40,567 bases of DNA from the NCBI GenBank assembly GCA_947466425.1, contig CANIBZ010000021.1:1-40567 (forward strand). Direction: 5' to 3'. Shown in pieces: positions 30,609 to 39,610 of this stretch; the first letter of the stretch is position 1, and every line of letters starts with the position of its first letter. The position numbers and the translations under genes are program-made. The notes beneath the pieces were generated by a model. The model saw only the letters and a list, made by a program, of their open reading frames with translations. It had not been told where the DNA came from and searched no databases. The DNA is from Flavobacteriales bacterium (lineage in GTDB: Bacteria; Bacteroidota; Bacteroidia; Flavobacteriales_D; Sanyastnellaceae).

Positions 30609-32039
30609 ATGAAGCGTTGTTTCCTTGTTTTCTTAGTCATTTTAGGAAGTCATTTTTCTCATGCTCAATGGACTTTGCAACAATGCGTGGGCACAGCTAT
30701 CGAACGGAATATTGGCTTGAAAAGAAACAATCTCGGACTTGAACAAACCAAACTGAACCAAGAACAAGCCTTGGGTAGTTTTCTTCCCAACTTGAACGGA
30801 CAAGTATCTCACGGTTACAACTGGGGGCAACGAATTGACCCGTTCACCAATCAGTTCGCAACGCAACGTATCCAAAGTAACAGCTTGGGACTCTCAACAA
30901 GTGTGACCCTATTTTCCGGTTTGCAAAATGTAAATCAATACAAGAAGGCAGAAGTAGATACCCGCGCTCAATTGCTCACCTTCGATTATCAGCGCAATCA
31001 ATTGGCCCTTCAAGTTTCTGTGGCATACTTGAATGTGTTATTAACCAAAGAGCTCCAGGCATCATCGGAACTTACTCTTAATCGCACCAAGCAGCAAGTG
31101 AAACGCATCACCGATCTTGTGAACGCTGGAAGCGCCGCCGAGGGAAGTCTTCGCGACATTGAAGCACAATTGTTTTCGGACGAAGCGAATTATATTTCAG
31201 CCGGAAATAACGTACAATCTGCTATTTTAGACATTGCACAATTGATGCAGCTTACAGAGCAAGAACAGCGCGATTTTAGTATTCAAGCAGATCCTTCGGC
31301 ATTCAATTTTGCTCAGGAAATTCCCAACTTAACAGCATGTGTTCAGAATGCGCTCGCTACATTTCCGCAAATAAAATCAGCTGAGCTATCATTGGCATCG
31401 AGCAACCTCAACTTGAACATAGCAAGAGGAGGAATGTCGCCCCGATTAAGCATGAGCTATTCATACGGCTCTGGATATTCAGGTGCATCGAAGGTGCTAA
31501 CAGGTTCTCCAGATTCATTGTCTTATCCCATTGGACAAGTGTTCGGAAGTGGACAATACGTGTTCTCTTTTCCGCAGCCTGTTTATACGACTAGCGATTA
31601 TGCGACCAAGCCTTTCGGTAATCAGCTCCACGATAACGTGAACAAATCGCTTTTCTTCAGCTTGACCATTCCATTGTTCAATGGATTTTCAAACGATGTA
31701 AATATCAAGCGGGCAGAATTAACTCGCGCAGACAAAGAGCTCTCTGTTCAACAAACCAAAGTGCAATTGGAACAAGAAGTGCGCAAAGCGTATCTCGATG
31801 TCACACGCGCAAAAGCCAACTACGAAGCCACGCAAAAAGCAGTTGAGGCAAGTCACCTGGCGTTCGATTGGAACGAACTTCGATTCAATCAAGGAGTTGT
31901 TGGAATGTCTGAATACCTCGATGCGCGCAACCGTTTGCAGCAAGCAGAATCGAATTTTGTTCGAAGTAAATACGATTGGATTTTTAAACGAAAAATAATT
32001 GACTTCTACATGGGAGTCCCTCTAATGTCACAACCATGA
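30609..32039 (+). CDS. TolC-family outer-membrane efflux channel
   Basis: A 476-residue exported protein. The signal peptide is 1-19 (SHFSHA), followed by two outer-membrane efflux repeats: helix-rich segments WTLQQCVGTAIERNIGLKRN and ELTLNRTKQQVKRITDLVNAG in the first half, NLTACVQNALATFPQIKSAE and LFNGFSNDVNIKRAE in the second, with amphipathic strands between. It forms the outer-membrane exit duct of a tripartite exporter with the adaptor encoded next, which it overlaps by 4 bases (ATGA). No inner-membrane pump gene is adjacent. The ATG at 30609 gives the cleanest signal peptide; an ATG at 30585 or a TTG at 30564 would add 8 or 15 residues. Confidence 0.9.
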   Translation: MKRCFLVFLVILGSHFSHAQWTLQQCVGTAIERNIGLKRNNLGLEQTKLNQEQALGSFLPNLNGQVSHGYNWGQRIDPFTNQFATQRIQSNSLGLSTSVTLFSGLQNVNQYKKAEVDTRAQLLTFDYQRNQLALQVSVAYLNVLLTKELQASSELTLNRTKQQVKRITDLVNAGSAAEGSLRDIEAQLFSDEANYISAGNNVQSAILDIAQLMQLTEQEQRDFSIQADPSAFNFAQEIPNLTACVQNALATFPQIKSAELSLASSNLNLNIARGGMSPRLSMSYSYGSGYSGASKVLTGSPDSLSYPIGQVFGSGQYVFSFPQPVYTTSDYATKPFGNQLHDNVNKSLFFSLTIPLFNGFSNDVNIKRAELTRADKELSVQQTKVQLEQEVRKAYLDVTRAKANYEATQKAVEASHLAFDWNELRFNQGVVGMSEYLDARNRLQQAESNFVRSKYDWIFKRKIIDFYMGVPLMSQP

Positions 32040-33307
32040 AAAACAAAAAAAGATGGATCTGGATTTCAGTAATCGTTGTGATTATTGCGGTCGTTGTATT
32101 GCCTATGATTTTCGGTTCAGGCGATGCAAAAGTGGTAACACTTGGAAAGGCAGAGAAGAGAGATTTAAGTGAAGTGGTTGCCGCAAGCGGAAAAGTACAG
32201 CCATCTGTGGAAGTGAAAATTCAGTCGGAAGTTTCCGGGCAAATTGTTGAACTGCCCGTGAAAGAAGGAGATTACGTGCAGAAAGGACAGTTGCTTGTCA
32301 GAATCAATCCAGATTTATACACATCAGCATTGAGCCGCGCCGAAGCTGCTTTGAACACAGCGAAAAGTAATTTGTCTAGCGCGAAAGCACGCTTAACACA
32401 AGCGAAAGCACAAAAACGTTTGCAGGAAACAACCCTTGCTAGACTCTCAAAATTGATCGAGCAAAAAGCAATCTCTCAAGCTGAATACGACAATGCAAGC
32501 AGTGCATTAGAATCTTCAGTAGCCGAAGTGGAAGCCGCTGAAGAAAGTGTGCACAGCGCCAATTTCTCCATAGCAAGCGCAGACGCCGGAAAGAGCGAAG
32601 CGCTAGAAAACTTAAGAAGAACAACCATTGTTGCACCTATTTCAGGAACAGTAACCGCTCTGGCAAAAGAACTCGGAGAAACTGTTCTCGGCAACAACAT
32701 GATGAGCGGCGACGTAATCATGAAGGTTTCTGTTTTGAATGAAATGGAAATCGATTTGGAAGTGAACGAAACAGACATCGTGCATGTTCAAGTCGGAGAT
32801 ACAGCAGACGTTGAGATAGACGCCTTCAGCGATCAAACGTTCAAAGGTGTTGTAACCGAAGTGGGCTATTCCGCTTTGAACGCTGGGCAAGGCCTAGCCG
32901 CAAGCACAGAGCAAGTAACGAACTTCTCGGTGAAAGTCAGAATTGTGAAAGAATCCTATGCAGGTGTAAATGGAAATTCAGAAAATAATTCGCCGTTTAA
33001 ACCAGGCATGAGTGCCACAGTGAAAATTCACACAGACGAAGCCAGTCAAGCTCTAGCGGTTCCAACAGCTTCTGTCACAACACGCGCAGATTCCCTTCAA
33101 AATAATATTTCATTAACCGTCGTCTTCGTTAAGAAAACAGACAATACCGTTGAAATGAAACAAGTTTCTACAGGCATTCAGGACGGCACTTTTATTCAGA
33201 TTACAAAAGGATTGAATGAAGGAGAAGAAATTGTTACAGGTCCTTATGAACTCTTATCGAAAGATCTTGCGAACAGCGATAAGATTAAGTTAGAGGAGAA
33301 GAAATAA
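32036..33307 (+). CDS. Periplasmic adaptor (membrane fusion) protein, HlyD/MacA type
   Basis: A 423-residue protein with an N-terminal membrane anchor (about 8-26). A biotinyl-lipoyl half-domain follows (VKIQSEVSGQIVELPVKEGDYVQKGQLL), then a long Ala-rich coiled-coil hairpin at about 98-185 (ALSRAEAALNTAKSNLSSAKARL), the second lipoyl half (TIVAPISGTVTAL) and beta-barrel/membrane-proximal domains (ALAVPTASVTTRADS). It bridges an inner-membrane transporter to the TolC channel encoded just upstream. The MacA-like layout suggests a MacB-type ABC partner, but none is in this window. The stop overlaps tsaB by one base. Confidence 0.9.
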   Translation: MKNKKRWIWISVIVVIIAVVVLPMIFGSGDAKVVTLGKAEKRDLSEVVAASGKVQPSVEVKIQSEVSGQIVELPVKEGDYVQKGQLLVRINPDLYTSALSRAEAALNTAKSNLSSAKARLTQAKAQKRLQETTLARLSKLIEQKAISQAEYDNASSALESSVAEVEAAEESVHSANFSIASADAGKSEALENLRRTTIVAPISGTVTALAKELGETVLGNNMMSGDVIMKVSVLNEMEIDLEVNETDIVHVQVGDTADVEIDAFSDQTFKGVVTEVGYSALNAGQGLAASTEQVTNFSVKVRIVKESYAGVNGNSENNSPFKPGMSATVKIHTDEASQALAVPTASVTTRADSLQNNISLTVVFVKKTDNTVEMKQVSTGIQDGTFIQITKGLNEGEEIVTGPYELLSKDLANSDKIKLEEKK

Positions 33308-33957
33308 TGTATTTGTGTTTGGAAACCGCTACGCGGAATTGCAGTGTTGCACTCATCAAAGACAATGTTCTTGTCGATGTTTTTGAGCGCGAAGAAACTG
33401 AATTCGTTCACGCAGAAGCGCTGCATCAAATGATGAAAGATTTGCTAGATCGCAACAATCAAAAGCCAACCGATTTAACTGGAATCGCAGTTGGAATTGG
33501 CCCGGGTTCATACACCGGTTTGCGCATTGGAGTCACCGCAGCGAAAGGATTAGCGTACGCCTTGAACATCGGATTGATACCCATAACAACAGGAGAACTT
33601 TTGGTTAATTCGGTTGGAAGTGAAAACGGTTTTACCCCTGTCGCTTTAATCGATGCCCGAAGAAACGAGGCCTATGTTTTTGCAAATGGAAGCTGGTCAT
33701 TCGCTACGCTGAATGAAGAATGGCGAGCCAATCTCGGAATTGAAAAAGCAATTTTTGTTGGAGATGCTGCGTTTAAAGTGAAGGATTTTATGTGGAAAGA
33801 AGATCAAATGGAAAACATTACACCAAGCGCAAAACATTTTGTTGGTTTATTGCCAAATTCTTCCACTAAATTTGAAGAACATATGGCGCAAATTGAACCT
33901 TTCTACATGAAGGAATTTGTTCCAACCGAATCGAAAAAAAATATTTTGAATGGATAA
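33307..33957 (+). CDS. tsaB: tRNA threonylcarbamoyladenosine biosynthesis protein TsaB
   Basis: A 216-residue ASKHA-fold protein. LCLETATRNCSVAL (3-16) and GIGPGSYTGLRIG (63-75) are the TsaB signatures, followed by AAKGLAYAL and ALIDARRNEAYVF. TsaB pairs with TsaD and TsaE in the cytoplasm to place the t6A modification at A37 of ANN-decoding tRNAs; those partners are encoded elsewhere. The gene is translationally coupled to the adaptor gene upstream (TAATG) and overlaps the Rieske-like lipoprotein by 8 bases downstream. The link with efflux genes is probably just operon packing. Confidence 0.95.
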   Translation: MYLCLETATRNCSVALIKDNVLVDVFEREETEFVHAEALHQMMKDLLDRNNQKPTDLTGIAVGIGPGSYTGLRIGVTAAKGLAYALNIGLIPITTGELLVNSVGSENGFTPVALIDARRNEAYVFANGSWSFATLNEEWRANLGIEKAIFVGDAAFKVKDFMWKEDQMENITPSAKHFVGLLPNSSTKFEEHMAQIEPFYMKEFVPTESKKNILNG

Positions 33958-34387
33958 GTTGAAAAAGCTCGTTGCCGGATTTTTATTCTTGGGACTTTTG
34001 TTCGTGCCTATGCATTCGTGCACAGACCGAAGTCAAATGCTGAATCAAATTTCTTTTTCTATTAATGTAAATATCTTCGAACCTGCGTTTTTCGATTTAA
34101 CGGTTCCAACAGGATGGGTTTATTACAACGGTAATACAGTTGATTTAATTATTTATCGAAACGACCTTGATGTGTTCTCAGTCTTCGACGCTAGAAGCAC
34201 GCACAATCCCGATAATCCTTGCTATGTTGAAGTAAACACCGACAATGTAACCGTTTCAGACACTTGCTCGGGAAGCAAGTGGTTGCTGTCAGACGGCAGT
34301 CTCATCAACGGTCCTGCAAACTACAATTTGTTGCAGTACAACGCAGACTTCAATTCGGTTACCGGATATCTTCATCTGTATAATTAA
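33950..34387 (+). CDS. Rieske-fold-like lipoprotein without the iron-sulfur ligands
   Basis: A 145-residue lipoprotein (lipobox ending MHSC, Cys24). The C-terminal half follows the Rieske pattern: FSVFDARSTH (76-85) where CxH is expected, then DTCSGSKWLLSDGSLINGP (104-122) where CPCHGSxF...DGxxxxGPA is expected. Aligned by eye, the four cluster ligands become Ser83, His85, Asp104 and Ser107, so a [2Fe-2S] cluster cannot form. Cys106 falls on the position of the extra Cys that makes a disulfide in bc1-type Rieske proteins, and Cys91 could be its partner. The function is unknown; an electron-transfer role is unlikely. It overlaps tsaB by 8 bases and precedes the methylmalonyl-CoA epimerase gene by 7. 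Confidence 0.65.
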   Translation: MDKLKKLVAGFLFLGLLFVPMHSCTDRSQMLNQISFSINVNIFEPAFFDLTVPTGWVYYNGNTVDLIIYRNDLDVFSVFDARSTHNPDNPCYVEVNTDNVTVSDTCSGSKWLLSDGSLINGPANYNLLQYNADFNSVTGYLHLYN

Positions 34388-34394
34388 TTGTTTT

Positions 34395-34793
34395 ATGAAA
34401 ATTGAACACATCGGCATCGCAGTGAAAGACATTGCTGCCTCTAACGAGATTTTTTCTGCCTTACTCGGCGTTAAGCCCTACAAAGAAGAGCGCGTTGAAT
34501 CGGAGAATGTTATCACGTCGTTCTTTCAAGTTGGAGAATCGAAAATAGAATTGCTTCAAGCCACTTCTCCTGACAGTGCCATTGCAAAATTTCTAGAAAA
34601 GAACAAAGAAGGAATGCATCACATCGCTTTCGAAGTTCAAGATATTTATGCTGAAATAGACCGCTTGAAATCAGAAGGTTTTACCATGATTCAAGAAGCT
34701 CCGAAAGAAGGGGCCGATAATAAGCTTATTGCCTTTCTTCACCCGAAAAGTAGCAATTCAGTTTTAGTGGAATTGTGTCAAGAACGCGTGTAA
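34395..34793 (+). CDS. mce: Methylmalonyl-CoA epimerase
   Basis: A 132-residue glyoxalase-fold enzyme. The opening MKIEHIGIAVKDI and GMHHIAFEV (73-81) supply metal-binding His5 and His76; IELLQ gives Glu52, where the Propionibacterium enzyme has Gln; and VLVELCQ gives Glu126. HPKSSNSVLVEL is a close match to the family end. It interconverts (S)- and (R)-methylmalonyl-CoA between propionyl-CoA carboxylase and the B12-dependent mutase, none of which is adjacent. A lactoylglutathione lyase is an alternative, but the HPKSS...VLVEL tail favours the epimerase. It is the last gene before the large DUF2723 gene, which may have its own promoter. Confidence 0.88.
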   Translation: MKIEHIGIAVKDIAASNEIFSALLGVKPYKEERVESENVITSFFQVGESKIELLQATSPDSAIAKFLEKNKEGMHHIAFEVQDIYAEIDRLKSEGFTMIQEAPKEGADNKLIAFLHPKSSNSVLVELCQERV

Positions 34794-34829
34794 AAAAAAT
34801 GTATCTTCGCCTCACTTCAAATTAAGAAT

Positions 34830-37800
34830 ATGATTTCGTTTCAACGTGCAAACATTATTTTAGGTTGGTTCATGTTTATGGCAGCAACCGCCGTGTACAT
34901 GATGACCCTCGAACCAACAATGCCTTTCTGGGATTGTGGAGAGTTCATTGCCTCGGCTTATAAACTGGAAGTTGGTCACCCTCCAGGGGCGCCTTTGTTC
35001 ATGCTTATTGCACGTTTGTTCTCAGCATTTGTTGGAGTAGAGAATGTTCCTTATGCGATCAATTCTCTTTCAGCAGTTTCTTCTGGAGCAACCATTATGT
35101 TCCTTTTCTGGACCATTACGCACTTAGCGAAGAAGATGGTTGATAAAGACGGCGATAGCAACGACAACAAGAACCTAATTATTTTCGCAGCCGGTTTAAT
35201 CGGAGCATTCGCCTACACATTCAGCGATACATTCTGGTTCAGTGCTGTTGAAGGTGAGGTATACGCAATGTCTTCGTTATTCACAGCAGTTGTTTTCTGG
35301 GCAATTTTGAAGTGGGAAAGTGAAGCCGATGAGCCAAGCAATTTGCGTTGGATCATCCTAATCGCATACCTCATGGGATTGTCTATCGGCGTTCACTTAT
35401 TGAACTTGTTGGCTATTCCTGCAATCTGTTTCGTATACTACTTCAAGAAATATCCATTCTCATGGAAGGGAGTTGCAATCACTTCAGGAGTTGCGCTTGG
35501 ATTGTTATTCTTAATGCAAACCGTAATTCTTATTTGGTCTATTCAAATTGCAGCTTGGTTTGAACGTTTCTTCACCAATACGCTTGGAATGCCTTTCAAT
35601 ACAGGAGTGTTCTTCTACGGGGTATTATTAATTGCTGGTATAGTGTCGTTAATTATCTATTCGAAAAAACTCGGCTGGGTAGCTATTAATACACTTACTT
35701 GGAGTATTGGTGTGGCTCTTATTGGCTATACAACATTTGCAACAATTGTAATTCGCTCGCAGGCCGATACGCCAATGAATGAAAACAAACCGAACAACTT
35801 CTTCGCTTTGGTGTCATACATGAATCGTGAACAATACGGTGACCGTCCTCTTCTTCGCGGACAGTATTTCAATACCCCACAGGTGAAGACCAAACCTTAT
35901 TTAGACGGAAACGAAGTGTATGTGAAATCATACAGTGTTCGCGAAGACAGCAACAAAAACAAGTTAGTCATTTCCTTCAAGAATAGATTCGAAGCAGAGC
36001 AGTATGTTTCCAGCAACAACGGTCAGAAATTGAAGGTAGTTGAAGAGTATTTGGAAACGGGCGAGAAGAAAGCTACTGAGCCGAACTACGCGCAATCTCA
36101 TGTGTTTCCCCGCATGTACAGCAGCCAAGGAAGCCACATTCAGCAATATAAAATTTGGGCTGACCTGAAAGATCTAAAACGTACTCCAACGTTTGGGCAG
36201 AACATGAGCTACTTTTTCAGTTACCAAGTGAATTGGATGTACTGGCGTTACTTCATGTGGAATTTCGCAGGGAAACAAAACGATACGCAAGGTCACGGAG
36301 ATTTCATAGACGGTAACTGGAAAACAGGTATTGGTTTCTACGATGAAGCGCGTTTAGGAAATCAAGAGTTTGTTCCAGAGTTATCTAAGAACAACAAAGC
36401 GAACAATTCATACTACATGATTCCGCTTTTAATTGGATTGCTCGGATTGGTGTATCAATTGCTTCGTCACAGAAATGACTTCATTGTTGTTGGACTCTTG
36501 TTCGTATTAACCGGATTCGCAATTGTAGTTTATCTGAACCAAACACCTCTTCAGCCGCGTGAGCGCGACTATGCATACGCTGGTTCGTTCTATGCATTTG
36601 CCATATGGATTGGTCTAGGAGTTACTGCAATTTATTTCTGGTTGAAGTTAATCTTGAAGAACATTCCATCTGCGGCATTAGCCGGAGTGGCATTCTTAGT
36701 TTCATTGTCAGCGCCTATTTTAATGGCTGCCCAAGGATGGGACGATCACGATCGTTCAGATCGCAGAACAGGTATTGACATGGCGAAGAACTATCTGAAT
36801 TCGCTTCAGCCCAACGCAATCATCTTCACCAACGGTGATAACGATACTTTCCCATTGTGGTATGCGCAAGAAGTAGAAGGTGTTCGAACAGACGTTCGTG
36901 TGGTGAATCTTTCCTTATTGAATACCGACTGGTATATCGATCAAATGAAGCGCCGCCAGTACGAAAGTGCTCCGGTGCCGTTTTCTGTACCTGAATTCAA
37001 ATACCGTCAAGGTACGCGTGACCTAATTGTTCTTAATTCAGACACCGCGCTTACCCCTCTGGATGAGGCGCTTGCTTATTGCCTGGACGATTCGAAAATT
37101 CAAGACTTCGGTTACAAGAAATTCAGCGTTATGCCGAACTATCAATTCTCTTACGCAGTGTCGAAAGAGAACCAAGCGAAGTTCAGTCAGTATGTTGGAG
37201 CTAACGATTCGTTAGTGAACAATCTAACTTTTGCACTTATGGATGATGACGGAGAGAGTCCTCGTCAGTTCATCACGAAAGCGCAATTGATGGTTATGGA
37301 TTTAATCGTTCACAACAACTGGGAGAGACCAATTTACTTTGCAGTAACTACAGGTTCTGAGGCCTATATGGGTCTTGAACCATACTTCCAGTTGGAAGGG
37401 CTGGCTTACAGATTAACGCCGATTTACCACACCGATTACGATCGCGATAACATGTCGGGCGGTGTAGCTGCTGGGTTAATGTACGAAAACGTAATGAATA
37501 AATTCCAATGGGGAAATATCGATACGAAAGACATCTATCTCGATGAGAACAACCGTCGCATGGTAACCAACTTGCGCATGCAAATGAACAACCTAGCAGA
37601 ACAGTTCATCATTGAAAACAAGATGGACAAGGCAGTTGCTGTGTTGAACAAATCGATCAATTCACTTCCTGAAAAGAATGCGCCTTACGATCAACCACAA
37701 ATTATGTGGCAGACTGCTGAGCTATTGTTCAAAGCAGGGGACCTTCAAACGGCTACAAAATTAGCAGAGCGTGTTTTCGCATTGAACAATCAAATGCTCG

Positions 37801-38114
37801 ATTATTACGAATCGTTAACTTCGGCACAGAAGAAAACCCTTGAGCGAAAAATGCAAATGAGTGCTTTCGTTAACGAAGAACTGGTGAAAGACATGGAAGC
37901 GTTTGTTCCAGGTTCAGAGGCTGCGAAGAATATGCGCGCTGCGCATGAAGCGGCTTTGAAAAATGTTGGACTTCTTGAATTAATGAAAGAAGAGCGCGGG
38001 AAGAAAGAAGCTTATGAAGCGCAGATGAAGGTTCGCGATTCTTTAGTCAAAATTCTTGGGCAAGAGAAAGTCGATTCATTATCGAAAGTGAAAAAGAGTA
38101 GAGCTAAATTCTAA
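34830..38114 (+). CDS. DUF2723 family membrane glycosyltransferase (GT-C, PMT-like)
   Basis: A 1094-residue protein. The first half is polytopic, opening with LGWFMFMAATAVYMMTLEP and the family signature FWDCGEFIASAYKLEVGHPPGAP (33-55), whose Asp35 and Glu38 resemble the catalytic acidic residues of GT-C O-mannosyltransferases. More spans follow to about 620, including QPRERDYAYAGSFYAF and a DNDTFPLWYAQE periplasmic motif. The last 250 residues are soluble, with a helical, TPR-like region (AVAVLNKSINSLPEK, LFKAGDLQTATKLAERVFAL) and a charged tail. It probably uses a polyprenyl-phosphate sugar on the periplasmic side to glycosylate proteins or lipids; donor and acceptor are unknown. The radical SAM gene starts 7 bases after its stop. 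Confidence 0.88.
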   Translation: MISFQRANIILGWFMFMAATAVYMMTLEPTMPFWDCGEFIASAYKLEVGHPPGAPLFMLIARLFSAFVGVENVPYAINSLSAVSSGATIMFLFWTITHLAKKMVDKDGDSNDNKNLIIFAAGLIGAFAYTFSDTFWFSAVEGEVYAMSSLFTAVVFWAILKWESEADEPSNLRWIILIAYLMGLSIGVHLLNLLAIPAICFVYYFKKYPFSWKGVAITSGVALGLLFLMQTVILIWSIQIAAWFERFFTNTLGMPFNTGVFFYGVLLIAGIVSLIIYSKKLGWVAINTLTWSIGVALIGYTTFATIVIRSQADTPMNENKPNNFFALVSYMNREQYGDRPLLRGQYFNTPQVKTKPYLDGNEVYVKSYSVREDSNKNKLVISFKNRFEAEQYVSSNNGQKLKVVEEYLETGEKKATEPNYAQSHVFPRMYSSQGSHIQQYKIWADLKDLKRTPTFGQNMSYFFSYQVNWMYWRYFMWNFAGKQNDTQGHGDFIDGNWKTGIGFYDEARLGNQEFVPELSKNNKANNSYYMIPLLIGLLGLVYQLLRHRNDFIVVGLLFVLTGFAIVVYLNQTPLQPRERDYAYAGSFYAFAIWIGLGVTAIYFWLKLILKNIPSAALAGVAFLVSLSAPILMAAQGWDDHDRSDRRTGIDMAKNYLNSLQPNAIIFTNGDNDTFPLWYAQEVEGVRTDVRVVNLSLLNTDWYIDQMKRRQYESAPVPFSVPEFKYRQGTRDLIVLNSDTALTPLDEALAYCLDDSKIQDFGYKKFSVMPNYQFSYAVSKENQAKFSQYVGANDSLVNNLTFALMDDDGESPRQFITKAQLMVMDLIVHNNWERPIYFAVTTGSEAYMGLEPYFQLEGLAYRLTPIYHTDYDRDNMSGGVAAGLMYENVMNKFQWGNIDTKDIYLDENNRRMVTNLRMQMNNLAEQFIIENKMDKAVAVLNKSINSLPEKNAPYDQPQIMWQTAELLFKAGDLQTATKLAERVFALNNQMLDYYESLTSAQKKTLERKMQMSAFVNEELVKDMEAFVPGSEAAKNMRAAHEAALKNVGLLELMKEERGKKEAYEAQMKVRDSLVKILGQEKVDSLSKVKKSRAKF

Positions 38115-38120
38115 AATGAA

Positions 38121-39134
38121 ATGAAGGAATTCCTTCGGTTCATTCAAAAAACTATAACTGCAAAGCGTCTAACAAACGCTTTGCTTATTTATATGGGATT
38201 TTATTTTTCGCGGGTATTCAAATTAGTAAATCCTTGGGGAATGCCCATTTCGCTGAGCATAGAACCAACTACAGCTTGCAACCTCGGTTGTCCCGAATGT
38301 CCATCGGGACTGAAACAATTCTCAAGAGATACGGGGAATTTGAAAGCTGAAAATTTCAATCGCTGGTTGGAACAACTTGCTCCAACACTCAGCTACTTGA
38401 ATTTTTATTTTCAAGGTGAGCCCTTCATTCACAACGATATTTTAGATTTTATTTCGAAGGCTTCACTCAAAGGAATTTACACTTCCACCTCCACTAACGC
38501 ACATTTCATTACAGAAAAGAGAGCCGAAGAAATTGTGCACTCTGGTCTCGATAGAATTCTTATTTCTATAGACGGAACTACACAAGAAGTCTACGAGCAA
38601 TACCGCGTCCACGGCTTGTTGCAGAAGGTTTTAGACGGCACCAAGCATTTGGTTGAGGCAAGAAAAAATCACAAATCAAGAACTCCGCATATCATATTTC
38701 AATTCCTAGTGGTTCGCCCAAATGAGCATCAAATTGAAGAAGCGAAACAACTGGCCAATGAATATAAAGTCGATGAAATTCGCTTTAAGACGGCGCAGGT
38801 GTATGATTATGAGAACGGCAACCCTCTTATTCCGACCATAGAAAAATACAGCCGTTACAAGCGTCTTTCGAATGGAAAGTTTATGGTGAAATCTTCGTTA
38901 GACAATCACTGCTGGCGCATGTGGAGTGGGGCAGTGGTAACCTGGGATGGAAAGGTTGTTCCGTGTTGTTTCGACAAAGATGCAACGCATGAAATGGGCA
39001 ATCTTTCGAAGGAAGATTTTAAATCTATTTGGAAGGGTAAGACCTATTCGGCGTTTCGAAAACAACTGCTAAAAGGAAGAAAGGAAATAGATATCTGTAA
39101 GAATTGTTCCGAAGGAACAAAAGTTTGGGCTTAG
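38121..39134 (+). CDS. Radical SAM/SPASM domain protein
   Basis: A 337-residue radical SAM enzyme. The cluster motif CNLGCPEC gives Cys53, Cys57 and Cys60. FQGEP at 97-101 and LISIDG at 147-152 are core barrel motifs. A SPASM region holds extra cysteines: Cys264, Cys282/Cys283 (VVPCCFD), Cys326 and Cys329 (CKNC), enough for one auxiliary Fe-S cluster. The N-terminus (LTNALLIYMGFYFSRVF) is hydrophobic and may touch the membrane. SPASM enzymes modify peptides, proteins, sugars or cofactors; no precursor peptide gene is visible here. The close spacing after the DUF2723 glycosyltransferase hints at a shared glycan or surface substrate. The stop overlaps convergent ispF by 4 bases. Confidence 0.85.
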   Translation: MKEFLRFIQKTITAKRLTNALLIYMGFYFSRVFKLVNPWGMPISLSIEPTTACNLGCPECPSGLKQFSRDTGNLKAENFNRWLEQLAPTLSYLNFYFQGEPFIHNDILDFISKASLKGIYTSTSTNAHFITEKRAEEIVHSGLDRILISIDGTTQEVYEQYRVHGLLQKVLDGTKHLVEARKNHKSRTPHIIFQFLVVRPNEHQIEEAKQLANEYKVDEIRFKTAQVYDYENGNPLIPTIEKYSRYKRLSNGKFMVKSSLDNHCWRMWSGAVVTWDGKVVPCCFDKDATHEMGNLSKEDFKSIWKGKTYSAFRKQLLKGRKEIDICKNCSEGTKVWA

Positions 39135-39610
39135 TCTTTTTGAATCAGCGCAACCGCATAAGCGTTCACACCTTCTTCTCTTCCAACAAAACCCATTTTC
39201 TCTGAAGTCGTTGCTTTAATGCTCACATCTCCTTCTTCAATTTCGCAAATCGAAGAAATGACTTTCTTCATTTCTGGAACGAAAGACATAATCTTTGGAC
39301 GTTCCATGCACAACGTAGAATCTATGTTTCCAACCTTCCATCCGTCGTCTTTCAATACTTGAATGGTACGTTGAAGAAGAATTTTCGAATCAATATTCTT
39401 GAATTCAGAAGAAGTATCCGGGAAATAAAATCCAATGTCTCGTTTTCCCGCAGCGCCCAAGAGCGCATCACAAATCGCGTGTAAAAGAACATCTGCATCA
39501 CTGTGTCCTAATGCTCCTTTGTCGTGTGGAATCTGAACGCCACCGAGCCACAATTCACGGTTCTCGGTCAATTGATGAACGTCATATCCAAACCCTACGC
39601 GAATCTTCAT
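39131..39610 (-). CDS. ispF: 2-C-methyl-D-erythritol 2,4-cyclodiphosphate synthase
   Basis: A 159-residue MEP-pathway enzyme. Zinc ligands are Asp10 and His12 in GYDVHQL and His44 in LGHSDADVLLHAICDALLGAA; DIGFYFPDTSSEFKN and a C-terminal KATTSEKMGFVGREEGV complete the family pattern. It cyclises CDP-methylerythritol 2-phosphate toward isopentenyl diphosphate in the cytoplasm, which ultimately supplies the farnesyl and geranylgeranyl groups used by the heme O and GGGP synthases in this window. Its ATG shares one base with the porV stop, so it is coupled to porV. It converges on the radical SAM gene with a 4-base overlap. Confidence 0.96.
   Translation of the reverse strand: MKIRVGFGYDVHQLTENRELWLGGVQIPHDKGALGHSDADVLLHAICDALLGAAGKRDIGFYFPDTSSEFKNIDSKILLQRTIQVLKDDGWKVGNIDSTLCMERPKIMSFVPEMKKVISSICEIEEGDVSIKATTSEKMGFVGREEGVNAYAVALIQKD

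Noticed and set aside
34802-34809. TATCTTCG as a -7 box for the DUF2723 gene
   Set aside because: One mismatch in the TTTG core and no TTG at 16-21 bases upstream; possible but not supportable.
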